Assembly: GCA_964468685.1 (NCBI GenBank)
Contig: CAYXUH010000019.1
Location: forward strand, 1 to 23,311
Source of the DNA: UBA6078 sp964468685
Lineage (GTDB): Bacteria; Desulfobacterota; Syntrophia; Syntrophales; UBA2210
Length of the DNA stretch: 23,311 nt
Direction of reading: 5' to 3'
Position numbers and translations under genes: made by a program. The notes beneath the pieces were generated by a model. The model made no database searches. It was not told the origin of the DNA and saw only the letters and a program-made list of their open reading frames with translations. This document shows positions 15,958-23,111 of the stretch, in pieces (position 1 is the first letter of the stretch; every line of letters starts with the position of its first letter).

Positions 15958-16068
15958 TCACCCCCCTTGCGTTAAGGTCTCCACGAGCTCATCGAGAGCG
16001 ACCGCATTGTTCAGGTTCCGTTCCTTCGAACTGTAGACAAAGGTGATCGGGCCGTTACTGCCGCTTTC
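15958..16068 (-). pseudogene. C-terminal remnant of a DUF488-family gene
   Basis: In the gap after the ligase, the minus strand reads NGPITFVYSSKERNLNNAV followed by ALDELVETL and a stop at 15958. This resembles the end of DUF488 proteins (pattern G-x-x-T-x-x-Y-x-x-K-D/E-x-x-x-N-N/Q-A-x-x-L). The frame is closed upstream by TGA at 16069-16071, and its first codons overlap the end of the ligase gene, so everything before the last 30 or so residues has been lost. It suggests that the ligase end was joined to a former DUF488-PCC pair by deletion. The family match is recalled, not searched. Confidence 0.6.
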
Positions 16069-17563
16069 TCAATTCCTTCTTCAACACCTTGCCGACGAGG
16101 CTCTTCGGGAGGGCGTCCAGAAACTCAACCTCCCGGGGCGATTTGAATGTCTTCAGCCGTTCCGCGCAGTATGAGATGATCTCTCCGGGATCGGCGCGCT
16201 CCCCGGGGATCAGCACCACAAAGGCCTTGACATCCTCACCGTAGATTGGATCTTCTATACCGATGACCGCGGCCTCTGAAATCTTCGGGTGGGAGAAGAG
16301 CACCTCCTCGATCTCTCGCGGGGCGATATTTTCCCCTCCCTTGATGATAATGTCCTTCTTGCGTTCCGTGATGAAGAAATATCCATCCTCATCCCGGTAA
16401 CCGATATCACCGGTGTAGAGCCACCCGTTCTTGATCGCCTCGGCCGTCTCCTCCGGCTTATTCCAGTACCCTTTCATCAGCATGGGGCCTGAAATAATAA
16501 GTTCTCCTTCCTGGCCGGGAGGAAGCTCGTTACCTTCAAAATCAACAACCTTCAGCTCCGTGCCCTTCATCGGCACTCCGATAGAGCCGATTTTTTTCTT
16601 CCCCTCAAAGGGGTTGGACGAATTGTTGGCGCCGGCCTCGGTGAGCCCCCAGCCTTCAGTGATCTCATGGCCGAACTTTTCCTTGAAACTATCCCATGTG
16701 TCCCGGGTAAGCGGCGCCGAACCGCATGTCCAGTATTTCATCGAACTGATATCGTACTTTTGCAGCCCGGGGTCCAGCAGCATGTAGATATACATGGTTG
16801 GAACGGCCGCAATCGCGTTGGCCTTGTATTTTTCAATGGAGGAAAAGATCTTGTCGATATCGAATGAGTTGATAAGAATGACCTTTCCACCACCCAGGAG
16901 AGCGCCGTAATTCATACTGGCGATCCCATATGAATGGCAAAGCGGTAGAACACCAATACCTGTCAGGCCGGAGGGTAGATTGAGAGTGTCCAGTTGCATC
17001 TTCGCGTTGGAATAGAGGCTGTAGTGGGTGTGCATTACCCCCTTGGGGGTTCCCGTGGTTCCTGCCGTATAAATCAACGCGGCAACTTCGTCATCTTCGG
17101 TTTTTTCCATTTCCAGTTCATCTGAACTGTTTTCCAAAAGCTTTCGATAGGACAAGGTATGCGACGGAACCGGATCATCGATCAGGATGATGTTTTTGAT
17201 GGCCGGGGCCTGTCTCCGACAGGCCTCGATCTTGGGGAGAAATTCCATGCTGCTGATTATCGTCTCCGCCCCCGTATCCTCGTAGATGTAGGCAATCTCC
17301 GAATCTCCCACCAGGAAGTTGATGGGGACGACCACGGCACCGATCGCGTGAACCGCACGAAAACTGTAAATCACTTCGGGACAATTGGGCATCTGTATGA
17401 TGACCCGGTCCCCCCGTTTGACCCCTAATCGCTTTAAGGCATTCCCCAAGCGTAATGAAGCTTGCCGTATCTCCACGTTGGTTATCTCTTGTCCTTCGAA
17501 TACCATGGAGACGTGTTCACCAAATCGTTTGATTTCATTGTCCGAGAGTTCAGCGATGTTCAT
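16055..17563 (-). CDS. AMP-forming acyl-CoA ligase (long-chain fatty acid/aromatic type)
   Basis: Activates a carboxylic acid with ATP and CoA via an acyl-adenylate. It has 502 residues. The ATP-binding motif is YTAGTTGTPKG at 165-175, and the adenylate motif WGLTEAG lies in the middle. The hinge region is YTGDIGYRDEDGYFFITERKKDIIIKGG-like (about 380-410), and the C-terminal catalytic Lys492 is in SLVGKVLKKEL. The ATG at 17563 is preceded by GGAGAAAC. No membrane segment. It stands between an alpha/beta hydrolase (99 bases upstream on the same strand) and the PCC gene. The acid substrate cannot be fixed from sequence; it would supply acyl-CoA to enzymes such as the beta-oxidation set at 3810-7061. 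Confidence 0.92.
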   Translation of the reverse strand: MNIAELSDNEIKRFGEHVSMVFEGQEITNVEIRQASLRLGNALKRLGVKRGDRVIIQMPNCPEVIYSFRAVHAIGAVVVPINFLVGDSEIAYIYEDTGAETIISSMEFLPKIEACRRQAPAIKNIILIDDPVPSHTLSYRKLLENSSDELEMEKTEDDEVAALIYTAGTTGTPKGVMHTHYSLYSNAKMQLDTLNLPSGLTGIGVLPLCHSYGIASMNYGALLGGGKVILINSFDIDKIFSSIEKYKANAIAAVPTMYIYMLLDPGLQKYDISSMKYWTCGSAPLTRDTWDSFKEKFGHEITEGWGLTEAGANNSSNPFEGKKKIGSIGVPMKGTELKVVDFEGNELPPGQEGELIISGPMLMKGYWNKPEETAEAIKNGWLYTGDIGYRDEDGYFFITERKKDIIIKGGENIAPREIEEVLFSHPKISEAAVIGIEDPIYGEDVKAFVVLIPGERADPGEIISYCAERLKTFKSPREVEFLDALPKSLVGKVLKKELRKRQ

Positions 17564-17662
17564 AGTTTCTCCTTTCCCATGCGTAGGTGCATTCGATGTG
17601 ATCAGGATACTTTCAAAAACAGGGACATATCTTCATCTACGGAAAGCGTTTACACGCATTTT

Positions 17663-18478
17663 TCAACGATCAGGTTCACTGCTCAGAAATGCAGTTATGC
17701 GCTCAAAGGCTTGCGGATCCTGGAGCAAAAAGAGGTGGCCTCCTTCAAACACCTCGAGGCGGGACTGCGCAATCTGTCGGTGCATCGCCTCAAGATTGGA
17801 AGGGGGAGCAATGCCGTCGTAACGGCCGCCGCAGATGAAGACGGGCATCCGGAGGGTGGAAAGCCGGTCATGGGTATCGTGCCCCGCGCGTGCCTCGATC
17901 TGGCGGCGGGCACCCACGTTCCGATCCGGTTCGTCCGCCCCGACCATGATGGTTGCCTCCACCTGATCAACGAGGGTTTGGAGCTTCTGCGGGTGGGCTG
18001 CCTGCCATCCGGCGTCGCGACGCGTATCGCTGAGCAGGACCGTGCCCAATGCTTTCTCCTGTGGGGCTAGATCGCCGAGTTCGTGCATCGGGAATGAAGC
18101 CCCCCCGGCGCCGCCGCTGCTGGTGCACGCCAGCACCAGCCGTTCGACCTGTCCCGGAAAGCAAATCGCGAATTCCTGGGCCACCATCCCGCCGAAGGAT
18201 ACACCCATCACAGAGCATCGGTCCCATCCCACCGCCGCCAGCAGGCTTTCGGCATCCATGGCATAGTCCGCCATGGTATAGGGGATGTCCGGCCGGTCGG
18301 TTTGCCCGAGACCTCGCTGGTCATAGGCGAGAATCTCGAAATGATCCGCAAGAGGGGAGTCGAAGATGGAGGGCCGATGGCGAAGGTCTCCTCCGGTGCC
18401 GCCGACATAGAGGAGGCGCCCCCCTGTTCCACGGATCTCGTAATAGATTTGAATATCACGAACGGTAACGAATGGCAT
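17663..18478 (-). CDS. Alpha/beta-fold hydrolase
   Basis: Serine hydrolase of 271 residues from the ATG at 18478, which has GAGGG 7 bases upstream; a longer frame to 18547 lacks a site and adds a non-family segment. Nucleophile Ser94 is in GVSFGG, the oxyanion region is LLYVGGTGGD, the acid is in ICGGRYDGIAP, and the His is in FEGGHLFLLQDP. AYDQRGLGQTDRP is the usual loop. Similar proteins include 3-oxoadipate enol-lactonases and esterases; the substrate is unknown. It lies between the Fe-S protein (115 bases upstream) and the acyl-CoA ligase, same strand. It shares the MPF start and overall layout with the hydrolase at 8318 but is clearly a different protein. Confidence 0.9.
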   Translation of the reverse strand: MPFVTVRDIQIYYEIRGTGGRLLYVGGTGGDLRHRPSIFDSPLADHFEILAYDQRGLGQTDRPDIPYTMADYAMDAESLLAAVGWDRCSVMGVSFGGMVAQEFAICFPGQVERLVLACTSSGGAGGASFPMHELGDLAPQEKALGTVLLSDTRRDAGWQAAHPQKLQTLVDQVEATIMVGADEPDRNVGARRQIEARAGHDTHDRLSTLRMPVFICGGRYDGIAPPSNLEAMHRQIAQSRLEVFEGGHLFLLQDPQAFERITAFLSSEPDR

Positions 18479-18593
18479 GGATACCCTCTTCCTGCGAACG
18501 AATGAAACGTTACATTTCACGCCTGCTCGCGCGTACCGTGTACACAACCGGAATGGGCAGTAATGACTTTGTCTTACCGGAGCGTATCAGAAA

Positions 18594-19298
18594 CTATGGC
18601 TCCTGTCCATTGCCCTGCAGCCGTGTGCGCAGGTTCAGGATGTGACGTGCCGGATATACGCCCGTGGGGCAGACACGGCTGCAGGCCAGAGCCCGATCGC
18701 ACAGACGCTCCCCTCGCTCGTCACCCGCCTGTTTCAGCAGGACGCGGGCATCCTTCCCCGTGGTCTTCTGAAGCTCCGCGTTCAGGGCGGCCAGAGCGGC
18801 CGGCCCCATGAAGGGCTTTCCTTCGCCGGCCACAGGGCAGGCCGAGACACAGCACCCGCACTCGATGCAGTTCTCAAACCGCTCGAAGCGTTCGATACCC
18901 TCCGGGAGTTTTTTGCCGCCCACGTCCTCCGCGTCCCTCAGGTAATCCCAGCGCTCATCGATATCTTTATACAAGGGGGTCATATCCACGGCCAGATCGC
19001 CCAGCAGGGGAAAACCGGGGAGGGGTTCCAGCCTGATGGTTCCTCCCTTGAACTGGGAGAAACGCGTGACACAGGCCAACCGCTCCTCGCCGTTGATGAG
19101 CATCCCGCAGGTGCCACACGATGAGTGGTGGCACGACCGCCGGAACATCAGGGTGGCGTCCAGCCCCCCCTGGATCATCTCAAGGGCGTCCAGGATGCTG
19201 ATGTCCCCATCGATGGTCAGGGTAAAGGTCTCAAAGCTGGGCGGGTTTTTGCTGTAGGGCCGATGGCGCCGGATCTTCAGGCGGATCTTCTTTTTCAT
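18594..19298 (-). CDS. SdhB/FrdB-like iron-sulfur protein
   Basis: Electron-transfer subunit of 234 residues. The N-terminal plant-type ferredoxin domain has [2Fe-2S] cysteines C56, C61, C64 and C76 (SCHHSSCGTCGM). The C-terminal domain has CIECGCCVSACP (C144, C147, C150, C154) for a [4Fe-4S] cluster and C200, C206, C210 (CSRVCPTG) for a third cluster. Unlike GlpC or SdhE/TfrB types, it ends without a CCG (heterodisulfide reductase-like) domain. AAGGAG lies before the ATG at 19298, and that ATG overlaps the stop of the GlpA-like gene by four bases, so it is the direct partner of that flavoprotein. No membrane anchor gene follows, so the membrane link, if any, is unknown. Confidence 0.92.
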   Translation of the reverse strand: MKKKIRLKIRRHRPYSKNPPSFETFTLTIDGDISILDALEMIQGGLDATLMFRRSCHHSSCGTCGMLINGEERLACVTRFSQFKGGTIRLEPLPGFPLLGDLAVDMTPLYKDIDERWDYLRDAEDVGGKKLPEGIERFERFENCIECGCCVSACPVAGEGKPFMGPAALAALNAELQKTTGKDARVLLKQAGDERGERLCDRALACSRVCPTGVYPARHILNLRTRLQGNGQEP

Positions 19299-20092
19299 GC
19301 GATACTCCTTGGCGGACCGTCTCCGGGCGCCGCGGCGAAAAACCGGCGCCAGGTGAGGAGTGGGGTTGTGCGGGTTCGGCAGGGAATCTTGTGCCCTGTC
19401 TTTCGGCAGATCAGGTCGGCGGTCTTTTCGGCCATGGCCCTCACCGTCGTTGCCTTGCCCCCCAGGAGAGAGACAATCCCCTCCACGCCGTGGGTAACCT
19501 TGTGATCGTAACACTCGAAGGTGCGGCTGATCTGCTGAGGGCTCGACGCATCTAAATCCCGGATCAGGGGCCGCGCGGCGCTCCAGGCCGAGCGAACCTC
19601 CGCCTCCCCGACCATCGGCACCATCAGGGCACACATCTCGATGATCCGGGCAATATGCTCCTTCGGCAGGGCCACGTCATCCGGGTCATCGGCCAGCCAC
19701 AGAGAGGTCCCCAGGACAGAGAGCCCACGCTGGGGGACAATGATATCCCCTTCACCAGCCAGGCGCATCCGGTTGATCACCATATTGGTCACCCTCCCCT
19801 CGACGGCAACCATGACTCCCGGTCCCGGCTGGACCGGGACATCGATACCGGCCAGCGCAGCTACGCGTCCAGCCCAGACCCCCGCGGCGTTGACGACCAG
19901 ATCTCCCCTCACCGTTCTCGTTTTTCGGGTCTTGTAATCGAGGATCTCTACACCGATTACCCTCCCCGCCCGGGTATCGACCCACTGGACCTCGCAGAAG
20001 GGATGGAGATTCGCCCCGTTCTCACGGGCCGTGGCAAAGAAGTGCATGGCCAGCCGCCAGGCGTCGATGGTGGCGTCGGGGACCTGCAGGGC
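19295..20092 (-). CDS. GlpA-like FAD-dependent dehydrogenase, 5' part lost in a gap
   Basis: C-terminal 265 residues of a DAO-fold flavoprotein close to anaerobic glycerol-3-phosphate dehydrogenase subunit A. Recognisable parts are VPDATIDAWRL, LVVNAAGVWAGRVA, a GDIIVPQ substrate-loop region, SAARPLI, and GGKATTVRAMAEKTADLICRK. The FAD-binding GxGxxG end, about 140 residues, is not in the window; it must lie in the gap, which is therefore longer than 100 bases. It stops soon after the catalytic domain and lacks the BFD-like [2Fe-2S] tail of E. coli GlpA; the adjacent SdhB-like protein, overlapping by ATGA, probably takes the electrons. The substrate may be glycerol-3-phosphate or another hydroxy acid. 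Confidence 0.82.
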   Translation of the reverse strand, partial: ALQVPDATIDAWRLAMHFFATARENGANLHPFCEVQWVDTRAGRVIGVEILDYKTRKTRTVRGDLVVNAAGVWAGRVAALAGIDVPVQPGPGVMVAVEGRVTNMVINRMRLAGEGDIIVPQRGLSVLGTSLWLADDPDDVALPKEHIARIIEMCALMVPMVGEAEVRSAWSAARPLIRDLDASSPQQISRTFECYDHKVTHGVEGIVSLLGGKATTVRAMAEKTADLICRKTGHKIPCRTRTTPLLTWRRFFAAAPGDGPPRSIA

Positions 20093-20192
20093 NNNNNNNN
20101 NNNNNNNNNNNNNNNNNNNNNNNNNNNNNNNNNNNNNNNNNNNNNNNNNNNNNNNNNNNNNNNNNNNNNNNNNNNNNNNNNNNNNNNNNNNN
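20093..20192. other. Assembly gap of 100 N
   Basis: Exactly 100 N. It interrupts or separates the GlpA-like gene and the small frame upstream. At least about 400 coding bases for the FAD domain are missing, so the true distance is larger. Confidence 0.98.
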
Positions 20193-20260
20193 CCAGAGTC
20201 CCACTTGAAATCATCATATCCGTTTTCGTGGAGAATTCCTTCAACACTGCTTCGGTCCAT
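20193..20260 (-). CDS. N-terminal fragment of an unidentified protein at the gap edge
   Basis: Twenty-two codons from an ATG at 20260 with GGGGAG upstream read MDRSSVEGILHENGYDDFKW and then enter the gap. They do not look like the N-terminus of a DAO flavoprotein (no beta strand with GxGxxG), so joining them to the GlpA-like gene through the N run is not justified. A helix followed by G-Y-x-x-F-K-W faintly recalls DUF2284-type metal-binding proteins, but the piece is too short to decide. It is most likely the first gene of the minus-strand operon that continues with GlpA and SdhB-like genes. Confidence 0.5.
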
Positions 20261-20521
20261 CTTCTCTCCCCTGCGCAAGGATCGCGCTACTTCGGGCACC
20301 CATACCACGGTATGTTGCTAACGGACGAGTTTTCTGGAAAATTCCCCCCGTTTCTGGTATCACCGGTACGCGATTACTGTAACAGGGGACGGGAGAAGGT
20401 GTCAACAGCAAAATACCTGATTAACTCCTTGAAATTATTCTGTTACGCCGACCATTAATCTGGAATAGAGAAATGATAATCCCCTAACTTTTGTAGAAAT
20501 TCGCAAAATGGAGAGTCGATT
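20261..20521. promoter_or_regulatory. Divergent control region with CTGTAACAG palindrome
   Basis: Separates the minus-strand GlpA-side operon from the plus-strand sigma-54 activator. It contains CTGTAACAG (20377-20385), a 9-bp palindrome around a central base, and CTGTTAC (20440-20446), its half in the opposite sense. ACTGTAACA also occurs at 22724-22732 in the repeat tract after the activator gene, so these may be sites for the same regulator. No clear -35/-10 was found. Confidence 0.4.
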
Positions 20522-22687
20522 ATGCGTCAGGAATTGAGCGAGGAACTCGGGGAAAGGGTAAACAACTTGAGGAATAACAATCAAGAGGAGCAGGACTGCA
20601 AGTCAACTCCCAGGCTCTCGCAGGACGATTATGGCACTTTTTTCGAGGCCTTGCCGGTTGGTGTCTATATTATTCACGATGGAAGCTTCAGCTATGTCAA
20701 CCCGTGGCTCTCTCACGTATTGGGATACGAAAACTCCGAACAATTGATCGGGAAACCATTCCTGGAAGTTATTCACCCCCATGACAGGGAACGAGTCAAA
20801 CTCGTAATGCAAGAGGGAAGAGATCAAAAAGCTCCTGATCGGGGTGTTTGTCGTGTGCTCAAAAAAGATGGATCCGTTATCTGGGGCAGTCTGGGTGGGC
20901 GGGCCATGATCCATGACGGGAAGCAGGCGTATGCGGGCCACGTAACCGACGTTACTCCCTTGAAAGAAATGCAGGACTCCCTGAAAAAATATAAAACCAT
21001 CATCAATGAAATAGAAGATGGCGTCGGCGAGACAGGCATCAATGGGAATCTGCTGTTTATCAACGATGCCGGATGCAGGCTGCGGGGATGCACGCGGGAA
21101 GAAATCATTGGGACCAACTATCGATCTTACATTGATGTTGATAAAAAAGGGGCAAGATTCGTACGAAATGCATACAACACGGTATACAGAACGGGGGTAC
21201 CCGGCAGGTTCATCCACGAATTAGTGAGAAAGGACGGCACACGAAGGATAGTCGAAGATTCCGTTTCCCTGATTCGAAATACGGACGGAAGCATCACAGG
21301 ATTTCGCACGGTACAACGGGATGTAACCGACCGTGAGGAGGCGGGGAAGAAGTTGATCGAGCATCGCACCCGTCTGGAGGCCATATTCAGAAGCGTAAAA
21401 GACGCCATTATCACCGTAACCCCCGAACTACGGGTTATCGCTGCAAACACGTCAACGGAAAATATTTGCGGGGTCAGGGTTAAAGATATCGAGGGCAAGA
21501 TATTCCCGCACTGCTTTAACCAGTGTAGCCAAGCGTGCTGCGAGGTGTTGCGGCAGACCATCGAAAAGAAAACAACCATCAAGGAATATCATATCGAGTG
21601 CAACTCTCAGGTGCACGATCGTCAGATCGTGAGCGTGAGCAGCTCCCCACTCCTTGATCCAGAGGGTAAATTTATGGGAGCAGTGCTTGTTATTCGGGAT
21701 GTCACCCTGCTTAGGGATCTGAAACGGGAGTTAATGGAGAGACACCAGTTTCAGAATATCATTGGGAAAAGTAAAGAGATGCAGGATCTCTATGGGCTTT
21801 TAGAAGACCTGGCCAGTCTGGAGACCACAGTCCTGGTCACGGGGGAAAGCGGAACGGGAAAGGAGGTCATCGCCAAGGCACTTCACTACAGCGGTCGCCG
21901 CGCCGGCAAGCCATTCATCAAGGTAAGTTGCTCGGCATTGGCTGAAAACCTCCTTGAAAGTGAGCTGTTCGGCCATGTGAAAGGGGCGTTTACGGGGGCC
22001 ATTAATGACAAGCAGGGGCGTTTCCAGGCGGCCGATGGCGGGACGATCCTGCTGGATGAGATCGGCGATATTTCGCCTCTTATCCAGCTCAAGCTTTTAA
22101 GGGTCCTGCAGGACAAAGAATTTGAGAAGGTTGGAGAAACCATTACCCGGAAGGTGGATGTGCGTGTTATTGCATGCACCAACAAAGACCTCAAAGAAAA
22201 AGTGAGGAATGGTGAATTCCGGGAAGATTTGTATTACCGTCTCAAGGTAGTGGAAATCCCTCTGCCTCCGCTTCGCAAAAGGCTCAAGGATGTGCCGTTG
22301 CTTGTCGATCACTTCTGTAGTATCTTTAATAAAAGTTTCCCTAAGGACATCGAGGGTGTATCGAGTGATGTGCTCACCTATTTCATGGATTATCCCTGGC
22401 CGGGCAATGTACGGGAGCTTGAACACGCTATCGAGTGCGCCTTTGTGCTCTGTCACGAGAGAGTCATTACCCTTGAGCACCTACCACCGGAGATCAGAAA
22501 TTATAAGAGACCGACACGGGCAACAGTCCCCGATATTCATTCGGATAAACCGGAAGAAGCCCAGAATATTCTGGATGCTTTAAACAAGGCCCTGTGGAAC
22601 AAAACCAGGGCCGCTCATCTGCTCGGTATCAGCCGACAGACGCTATACCGGAAAATTTATGAATATGAAATCCTGAAAAAAGTGTAA
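20522..22687 (+). CDS. Sigma-54-dependent transcriptional activator with three PAS domains
   Basis: Enhancer-binding protein of 721 residues that would activate RNA polymerase carrying sigma-54. Three PAS domains lie at about 38-148, 155-275 and 285-395. The third carries a cysteine cluster, C331-x3-C335-x3-C339-C340. The AAA+ domain (about 410-645) has Walker A GESGTGKE from 441, the sigma-54 contact loop GAFTGA at 488-493 and Walker B LLDEIGD around 512. A Fis-type helix-turn-helix ends the protein (NKTRAAHLLGISRQTLYRKI). There is no receiver domain, so it senses a ligand or redox state directly rather than through a histidine kinase. GGAGAG lies before the ATG. The likely targets are the flanking operons, including the transporter gene at 23112. 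Confidence 0.94.
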   Translation: MRQELSEELGERVNNLRNNNQEEQDCKSTPRLSQDDYGTFFEALPVGVYIIHDGSFSYVNPWLSHVLGYENSEQLIGKPFLEVIHPHDRERVKLVMQEGRDQKAPDRGVCRVLKKDGSVIWGSLGGRAMIHDGKQAYAGHVTDVTPLKEMQDSLKKYKTIINEIEDGVGETGINGNLLFINDAGCRLRGCTREEIIGTNYRSYIDVDKKGARFVRNAYNTVYRTGVPGRFIHELVRKDGTRRIVEDSVSLIRNTDGSITGFRTVQRDVTDREEAGKKLIEHRTRLEAIFRSVKDAIITVTPELRVIAANTSTENICGVRVKDIEGKIFPHCFNQCSQACCEVLRQTIEKKTTIKEYHIECNSQVHDRQIVSVSSSPLLDPEGKFMGAVLVIRDVTLLRDLKRELMERHQFQNIIGKSKEMQDLYGLLEDLASLETTVLVTGESGTGKEVIAKALHYSGRRAGKPFIKVSCSALAENLLESELFGHVKGAFTGAINDKQGRFQAADGGTILLDEIGDISPLIQLKLLRVLQDKEFEKVGETITRKVDVRVIACTNKDLKEKVRNGEFREDLYYRLKVVEIPLPPLRKRLKDVPLLVDHFCSIFNKSFPKDIEGVSSDVLTYFMDYPWPGNVRELEHAIECAFVLCHERVITLEHLPPEIRNYKRPTRATVPDIHSDKPEEAQNILDALNKALWNKTRAAHLLGISRQTLYRKIYEYEILKKV

Positions 22688-22732
22688 CAAAAGTGTAATA
22701 TGTGACATAATATAACATTACATACTGTAACA
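22683..22732. promoter_or_regulatory. Tract of TGTAACA-like repeats, possible activator binding sites
   Basis: Five related heptamers lie on one strand: TGTAACA (22683), TGTAATA (22694), TGTGACA (22701), TATAACA (22711) and TGTAACA (22726). An inverted-looking CATTACA is at 22716. They start at the stop codon of the activator and end about 93 bases before a candidate sigma-54 promoter, a typical enhancer distance. The tract is AT-rich, so chance contributes. Confidence 0.4.
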
Positions 22733-22824
22733 TCACCTCCCCTCGGCACCTCTTTTTTATCCGCAGCACGCCATAAGACACGAGAATAAAACCATTCTTT
22801 AAATTCCTTCGCTCGTTCTGTGAT

Positions 22825-22840
22825 CGGTATGGATCTTGCT
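22825..22840 (+). promoter_or_regulatory. Candidate sigma-54 (-24/-12) promoter
   Basis: CGGTATGGATCTTGCT matches TGGCACG-N4-TTGCW with both key doublets, GG at 22826-22827 and GC at 22838-22839, exactly 12 bases apart; three of the other positions differ. It would start transcription near 22851 toward the binding-protein gene, with a leader of about 260 bases. The rest of 22688-23111 has no gene I can support; it holds TTTGGAA (22936-22942) with its inverted partner TTCCAAA (22960-22966). Confidence 0.45.
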
Positions 22841-23111
22841 GGTATGGTGAGTTGCATTTCCTTTAGTTACCGATAGAGATCGGGTTGTTCGGGGGTAGGA
22901 ATATTTACAGTCGTACCGACAGGGCTAGCATACAGTTTGGAAATGATTTGGGGAAAGGCTTCCAAAAAACACCTTCCAAGGACTTTGATCCACATGATAA
23001 CGGTTTTCATCTCGACCGGGAAAGTATGTTTTGAAACCAGCTGTGCCTGTGGGAAAAGGGCACGCGGGAATAATCATAGAAAGCAGTATTTGGAAAGGGA
23101 GGATTAAAGTA

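Noticed and set aside
20273..20288. Possible sigma-54 promoter on the minus strand before the GlpA-side operon (TAGCGCG-N4-TTGCG)
   Set aside because: The key GG doublet is AG, and transcription would begin within the ribosome site of the gene at 20260.
22657..22857. Minus-strand frame of 66 codons after the activator gene
   Set aside because: No properly spaced ribosome site; it overlaps the end of the activator and the regulatory repeats, and resembles no family I know.
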